NCBI GenBank assembly: GCA_007570785.1
Contig: ML664174.1
Span: forward strand, 3,592,828-3,656,827
DNA: 64,000 nucleotides
Source: Antilocapra americana
Taxonomy: Eukaryota; Chordata; Mammalia; Artiodactyla; Antilocapridae
Direction: 5' to 3'
Made by a program: the position numbers and the translations under genes. This document shows positions 58,904 through 64,000 of the stretch, piece by piece; positions within the stretch are counted from its first letter, which is position 1; each line of letters opens with the position of its first letter. Below the pieces are notes generated by a model. That model was not told the origin of the DNA. It saw nothing but the letters and a program-made list of their open reading frames with translations, and ran no database searches.

Positions 58904-58990
58904 TACGAAGGCAGAGAGGGCTTGGTAACCAGTTGATCTCCAGATTCTCAGCCAGCACATGGCACACTACACATACTCCATAAATATTTA

Positions 58991-59026
58991 TGAGATGAAT
59001 GGATAGATGGATGGATGGTGGATGAT
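58991..59026. repeat. Imperfect (GGAT)n repeat
   Basis: 'gagatgaatggatagatgga' then 'tggatggtggatgat'. Confidence 0.9.
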
Positions 59027-59159
59027 AAGCAGATATTTTCAATAACAAAGATTGCCTACCCACTGAGACCAAAGCAATCCTGGCAGCTTAGGAGGGAGGG
59101 AGCAAGAAATGGTCTCCCAGCCATTGCGCTCCTTTCTCCAAACACAGGATATCATGGAC

Positions 59160-59356
59160 AGTGGGGAAAGCATGAGCTTCGTCATCACACCTGGACAGGG
59201 AGCCAAGTTTCAGGCTTACCTTTAGTGTGTCCCTGGACAGATTACTACTCCGTGATGGAAATGCACAGACTAATTCCTTAATCTTGAAGTTGTAAAAAGG
59301 CTTTACTGAAATAACATACAAAGTGTACCTAGCACATAAGTAGTACTTATTAAATC
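59160..59356 (+). mobile_element. MIR SINE, sense
   Basis: 'ggagccaagtttcaggctta' (B-box region), 'gtgtgtccctggacagatta', 'aaagtgtacctagcacataa' and 'gtagtacttattaaatc' follow MIR from head to tail. Confidence 0.75.
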
Positions 59357-59569
59357 TAAACCTCTCAATTTACGGGGAGAAAGGAGTTCATTCTCTGGAA
59401 CCAACTGGAAGGGGCAGGAGGACACAGTCTTGGTCTTAAGGATAAAGTCCAAGGGAGGGGGTCTCAGTAAAAGAAATCCTAGTGTAGTCCACAGCAGGAC
59501 AGCTCTCGAGTCATTGTCAACTATCAATCCAAAGGCACAGCTCACATTAGAGGAATTAACAATCAGAGC
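59357..59569. other. Short spacer
   Basis: Nothing recognised. Confidence 0.5.
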
Positions 59570-59579
59570 ATGAGCTACA

Positions 59580-59795
59580 CGGGGAATTCCCTGGTGGCTC
59601 TGTGGCAGGCTAATCCACTTGCCAATGCAAGAGACAAAGGTTCGATCACTGGGTAGGGAAGACCTGCTGGAGAAGGGAATGACAACCCATTTCAGTATTC
59701 TTACCTGGGAAATCCATGGACACAGGAGCCTGGCAGGCTACAGTCCATGGTTTCGCCGAGTCAGACTTGACTTAGCAACTAAACAACAACAACAA
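59580..59795 (+). mobile_element. Bov-tA SINE, sense, perfect target duplication
   Basis: The head 'gaattccctggtggctctgt', B box 'ggttcgatcactgggt', and a body to 'gacttgacttagcaactaaa' with an AAC tail. 'atgagctaca' flanks it exactly at 59570-59579 and 59796-59805. Confidence 0.96.
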
Positions 59796-59870
59796 ATGAG
59801 CTACATAGGATTCAAAAAGGGAAAAGGACCCTGACAGCGCTTCTTCTTTGACAACACATAGCATGCTTCT

Positions 59871-60141
59871 TGGAGAAGGCAATGGCACCCCACTCCAGTT
59901 CTCTTGCCTAGAAAATCCCATGGACAGAGGAGCCTGGTGGGCTGCAGTCCATGGGGTCGCTAAGAGTCAGACACGACTGAGCGACTTCACTTTCACTTTT
60001 CACTTTCATGCATTAGAGAAGGAAATGGCAATCCACTCCAGTGTTCTTGCCTGGAGAATCCCAGGGACGGAGGAGCCTGGTGGGCTGCCGTCTATGGGGG
60101 TCACACAGAGTCGGACACGACTGAAGCGACTTAGCAGCAGC
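59871..60141 (+). mobile_element. Bov-A2 SINE (two Bov-A monomers), full length, perfect target duplication
   Basis: Two tandem Bov-A monomers (59871-60010, starting 'tggagaaggcaatggcaccc', and 60015-60141, starting 'agagaaggaaatggcaatcc') are joined by a CACTTTT-rich linker and end in an AGC repeat. 'agcatgcttct' flanks it exactly at 59860-59870 and 60142-60152. It is close to consensus, hence one of the youngest elements here. The 193-codon frame at 59848-60429 is SINE read-through. Confidence 0.97.
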
Positions 60142-60154
60142 AGCATGCTTCTCA

Positions 60155-60382
60155 GAACACGTGCATACATGCTCGGTCACTCAGTCATGTCCGACTCTTT
60201 GCAACCTCATGGACAACAGTCCACCAGGCTCCTCTGTCCAGGCAATTTTCCAAGCAAGAATACTGGAATGGGTTGCCATTTCCTCCTCCAGGGAATCTTC
60301 CCAACTCAGGAATCAAACCTGCATCTCTTTCATCTCCTGCATTGGCAGGCGGATTCTTTACCACTGAGCCACCTAGGAATCT
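60155..60382 (-). mobile_element. Bov-tA SINE, antisense
   Basis: 'tcactcagtcatgtccgact', 'ggcaattttccaagcaagaa', ending 'actgagccacctaggaatc'. It lies between the two copies of a duplicated segment. Confidence 0.93.
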
Positions 60383-60385
60383 CTC

Positions 60386-60486
60386 AGTTCATGGGGTCAC
60401 AAAGGAGTCACACACGACTTAGCAACTAAACAACAAATGAGCCACATAGGACTGAGAAAGGGAATAGGACTCTGACAGTGCAAGGA
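60386..60486 (+). repeat. Second copy of a local duplication (SINE tail plus flank)
   Basis: It contains the 3' end of a Bov-tA ('cacgacttagcaactaaaca') followed by 'aacaaatgagccacatagga' and 'ctctgacagtgc'. This is the same non-SINE flank that follows the Bov-tA at 59796-59843 ('aacaaatgagctacatagga'). By eye the flanks are about 86% identical over 51 bp. Confidence 0.85.
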
Positions 60487-61092
60487 AATATAAAACCACT
60501 AGCATATGCTCTGTGCTCAACAATTTCACACTTGCCAAAATCAGGCATGCTTTTCTCTGCTATTCTGTCAAAGCTACTTTATTGATATTATCTGAAGTAT
60601 TATCAATTTGATGAAATTATGAATCATTAAGGATTCTTTTTGAGAAAAATTTCCTAAGGCTCCACCTCTAAAAAACATCAAGATAACCATACATTTGGCT
60701 ATAATTATGTCCTCCTGTGGTTTCTCTTGCATACTTTTCAGCATCATATGATACAATACAGTCCAATTACAAAACACGATGAAACCTCCCAAACCTCTTA
60801 TCCATAACTTAAAAGGTGAAAATCATTTTTTAACAAGTTCTAACATAAGCTTCCTCTTATGAGTCAGTTGGAAAAAAATCACACAAATTTTCTTAACTAA
60901 CTTTCCAGTTACTACTTATCTATCAGGTGAAGTCAATAACAAGTTACCTTTCTTCTTAATGAGCCAGAAAGGAATGTAACTTAACTTTAGAGGGGGTTTT
61001 GAGGATATTATTCATCTGTAAGCTTCAGAAATATATAAAATGTTAGGCTTTTTGCAATACGAATCCACATCACTAAATTCAAACATGAATCC
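60487..61092. other. AT-rich single-copy spacer
   Basis: Nothing recognised. Confidence 0.5.
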
Positions 61093-61359
61093 AGGGACTT
61101 CCCTGGTGGTCCGGTGGCTGAGAATTCACCTGCCAATGCAGGAGACACGGGTTTGATCCCTGGTCGGGGAAGATCTCACATGCATTGGAGCAACTAACCC
61201 ACAACTCAGTTGTGATGAACCACAACGACTGAGTCCACGTGCCTAGAGCCTGCACTCAGCAGCGAGAAGCCACCACAGTGAGAAGCCTGAGCACTACAAT
61301 GAAGACCCAACAGAGACAAAAATAAATAAATAATACTTTACTCAAAAAAAAAAAAAAAG
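61093..61359 (+). mobile_element. CHR-1 SINE, sense, full length with A-tail
   Basis: The head 'gggacttccctggtggtccg', B box 'gggtttgatccctggtc', CHR-1 body ('agcgagaagccaccacagtg'), AATA repeats and a 15-A tail ending at 61359. Confidence 0.94.
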
Positions 61360-62972
61360 TCATTAAACTCAACTAAAAAATTTGCTTTTGGGTAACTGTC
61401 ATTCTATTCACTGCTGACTTTAACTGAACATTTTACATAGGATATATAATACATACTTTGACAGCAGATCTGGAGAAGGGGGGACCACCAAACCAGAGAG
61501 TTTCTGAGGTAAGAAAAGTCAGAAATGTTTTTGCTTATAAACAAAAATCTGGGTATTGATCTTCCAAGTTCAGAGAATGTATTAATGGAACAAGAGACCA
61601 AGACTATAATACTCTAAGAATTTAAACCCATTTATAAAATCTCTATCTACAAAATAATAGTCCCTTACAGAAGGTTCCAGTTAATGAATCAAAATTTAGA
61701 AATGAATATGATGCAATTTGGCGAACAGAGGAACTGAAGCTATATAGGGCAGCAGGAGAGGTACACCCTATATTGACTAGAATCAGCCAGAAGCTATGAG
61801 AAAAACAGGATTAGTGCCCAGCAGAAAACTTCCTGAAGAAATCTAGGATGGCAGGGAACAAAGAACACAACTTGGGTAGCAAGTCTTAAGCTCCACCTGC
61901 GGGAATATCTGATCAGTTTCACCATTACCAGACTTGATGCCACAGATGCACCAATAAGCTTTCTGAAGATAGTAACTGCCCTAGAAATCTGCCACTGGGA
62001 ACAGGATTCACTTATCACACTATAAAATTCTTGTCTGCTTGGAAATACACTTCTCACTGCACTTAACAACTGATTTTTCAGTAGACATCAATGCTCAAAA
62101 ACTTCTTTTTAAGCATATCAGATTTTCCAGAGTCTGATCAACCCTAGCTTAAGCAGGTCACTGGTGTTGAACTACGAAGCTCTTTTTAAAGCAAATCCTG
62201 CAAGCCTAAGTGTGGTCTGATAACATCTTAAAATTAGCTTTAGCAAAGTATGAGCTCCACACCATATTAGAACACAGGCTGTGCTTTAATTGCCCACAGT
62301 ATAACCCAATTCAATTTGGAACATTTCTTACTACAGATTTCCTTCATTCCCAAATGCTATCTTTCTATAAATGTCTGTCACTTTTTAACCACAATTACCT
62401 AAAAAAAAAAAAATAAATGATTTTCAAATTTTCTCTTAGCCCAATTTCACCCTTTTTCAGTCCTGATTAAAATGTGGGCATTCCTATAAACAAGATTATA
62501 ATAATTTGATAACTCTTAAGGAGTTTAAAAACAAAGTCACCCAAAACACAAAGTGGTCTTGTCAAAACTAGGAATGTCTCACAATATAATAATAGCCTCT
62601 CTACTAGCATCTTTATAATAAAGGATTCGAGAAAACCAGACTCTTGCACTTCTCAAAGTTTTACTCAACCAATCAAAATCTCAACTCTTTACCTCACAGA
62701 TTAAGCGCCTTAGCCACAATAAGGCATCAGTATGGTAAAGCAAATTAGAATCAAATTCATCCACTCACAAATTAGTGAATGCCCAGGATGTGTCATTTAC
62801 TGAGCGCCTTTTTGGCAATGAAAAGTCAAATACAGTAGAATTCACAGTCCCAGTCTCTAAGGGCCTTACAGTCTAGAGGAGGCAAGATGGTCATCTGCCA
62901 TAAGCTACACAACTAAACAAAAAATCTCAGAAATACTGTGACAGAGGTACATGCTATAAAGTAACTTATTCA
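61360..62972. other. Single-copy AT-rich block
   Basis: No gene or clear repeat. Bases 62745-62930 vaguely resemble an old L2-type sequence ('tttactgagcgccttttt'). Confidence 0.45.
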
Positions 62973-63193
62973 TGCGTGCTCAATCGCTTAGTCATGTCCG
63001 ACTCGGCGACCGCATGGACTGAATGAAGCCTGCTAGGCTCCTCTGTCCATGGAATTTTCCAGGCAAGAATACTGAAGTGGGTTGCCATTTCCCTCTCCAG
63101 GGGATCTTACCAAACCAGGGATCAAACCCAGCTCCCCTGGGTCTCCAGTATTGGCAGGTGGATTCTTTACCACTGAGCCACCTGGGAAGCCCC
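62973..63193 (-). mobile_element. Bov-tA SINE, antisense
   Basis: 'cgcttagtcatgtccgactc', 'ctgctaggctcctctgtcca', ending 'actgagccacctgggaagcc'. The antisense frames of 121 and 68 codons here are SINE read-through. Confidence 0.95.
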
Positions 63194-63928
63194 AAACTAA
63201 CTCTAGGAAGCCCAAAAAAAAAAAAAATGCTATAGACACTAACTTTAAGTGGTCCTAAAGAAGAACTTATTAAGCAGTAGAGAGAAGTGTTTAAGAAAAA
63301 GACAAAGTGAGTTAAGGAAAAGGAAAGAGCAGCCAAAGACAAGAAGTCACAGGACACAAGGAATTTCTACACTACCGGAACAGACAAGGCTCGGTGGCAA
63401 AGAGTGAGAAGAGGTAACAGAGAGGAGGCAAGAAGGCCGTCTGAAACATTAAGGCATTCAGACTTCAGCCTACGGGTTCTGAGGGTTCCTGAAGCATCTG
63501 CAGGAGGATATGGCTGCTGGGAGTCACAGCTCTCCCCAAGGTCCTCAAGCCTCTGCGGCTTCCTCTTGCCCAGAGACGGGATGGGTCACTGGACAGGCAG
63601 CAGAGTGGACAACTACATTCACATCAGCTGTACACCACCCTCAGGGCCCTCTGGGTCCCCAGCAGGTATCGAATGACTTAGATAATCTTAAAAAGTGTGA
63701 AATCTTAGAATGAAAAGGAAACCAGGAGAGCAGTATCACTTCCCATCTATTACCAGCATCCTTTCTACAAACCTTGATAAATGGAAACACACCGGACAAC
63801 AGTGTAAATGTCTGCTCTGTGTCTTCATTCCCCCCAACGCTTGCTATAGTTCTTCTAGTCAGGTATTACTGAAATCCCTTCTGAAATCTCCTGAGTGGGC
63901 CTCTCCATAGAATGTAGCCCACTTGGTC
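63194..63928. other. Single-copy spacer
   Basis: Frames at 63404-63713 and 63710-63910 overlap a GC-richer interval, but no domain or splice context is convincing. Confidence 0.45.
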
Positions 63929-64000
63929 AGCTGCTGCTGCTGCTAAGTCACTTCAGTCGTGTCCGACTCTGTGCAACCCCATAGACGGCAGCCCATGAGG
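63929..64000 (-). mobile_element. Bov-A (Bov-A2-type) SINE, antisense, cut by the window end
   Basis: A CTG run (reversed tail), then 'aagtcacttcagtcgtgtcc' and 'catagacggcagcccatgag'. It continues beyond the window. Confidence 0.93.

Noticed and set aside
59848..60429. 193-codon open frame on the + strand
   Set aside because: It runs through a Bov-A2 and an antisense Bov-tA. The peptide is SINE read-through shared with many other copies.

Overview
This window is nuclear DNA from a ruminant, probably a bovid. It is crowded with repeats found only in ruminants or cetartiodactyls: Bov-tA, Bov-A and Bov-A2 SINEs, BovB (RTE-clade) LINEs, and CHR-type tRNA-derived SINEs. These lie among older mammalian repeats (MIR, L2, L1, MER20, Tigger). 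The sequence has AT-rich spacers, few CpGs and simple repeats such as (GT)n, (AC)n and (GGGT)n. The species cannot be fixed from the sequence alone.

I see no intact protein-coding gene, functional tRNA or rRNA gene, CpG island or CRISPR. The longest open frames are broken BovB reverse-transcriptase fragments; most other long frames run through SINEs or old transposons. The window is best read as intergenic or deep-intronic sequence. If it lies in an intron, the host gene cannot be named. Short unrecognised exons cannot be excluded. The most coding-like unexplained frame is at 3656-3862.

Layout. 1-4.6 kb: mostly single-copy, with a MIR and a mariner-type hairpin MITE at 3.55 kb. 4.6-5.6 kb: two CHR SINEs around an L1 tail. 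5.6-13.2 kb: mostly single-copy with scattered MIR, L1 and Bov-tA copies. 13.2-18.8 kb: Bov-tA, a hAT element with 8-bp target duplications, a nested Bov-tA cluster, and a truncated BovB with target duplications. 18.8-22.7 kb: the largest nearly repeat-free block. 22.7-28.8 kb: an L1 tail, then an old L1 split by an inverted L1 and a BovB that carries the longest reverse-transcriptase frame in the window. 28.8-40.5 kb: dispersed Bov-tA copies, old L1 tails, a CHR-1 and two inverted L1 tails. 40.7-42.6 kb: MER20, an antisense BovB and a Bov-tA. 42.6-48.2 kb: single-copy sequence, a perfect hairpin, an old L1-like piece and a Tigger-in-Tigger nest. 48.3-49.4 kb: an antisense BovB with a nearly continuous reverse-transcriptase domain. 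50.9-52.5 kb: one L2 copy split by two insertions. 53.2-56.4 kb: L1 tails that received SINEs, plus microsatellites. 57.7-64 kb: dense Bov-tA/Bov-A2 insertions, a local duplication and CHR-1.

The value of the window is in its insertion history. Many insertions keep readable target-site duplications, so relative ages can be ordered. Points worth a second look are the miR-2284/2285-like hairpin, the nested Tiggers, MER20, the unassigned ~490-bp insert in L2, the duplicated SINE-tail block near 60 kb and the candidate coding frame at 3.7 kb. No new multi-gene system was found. Family names come from recalled consensus sequences; no database search was run.
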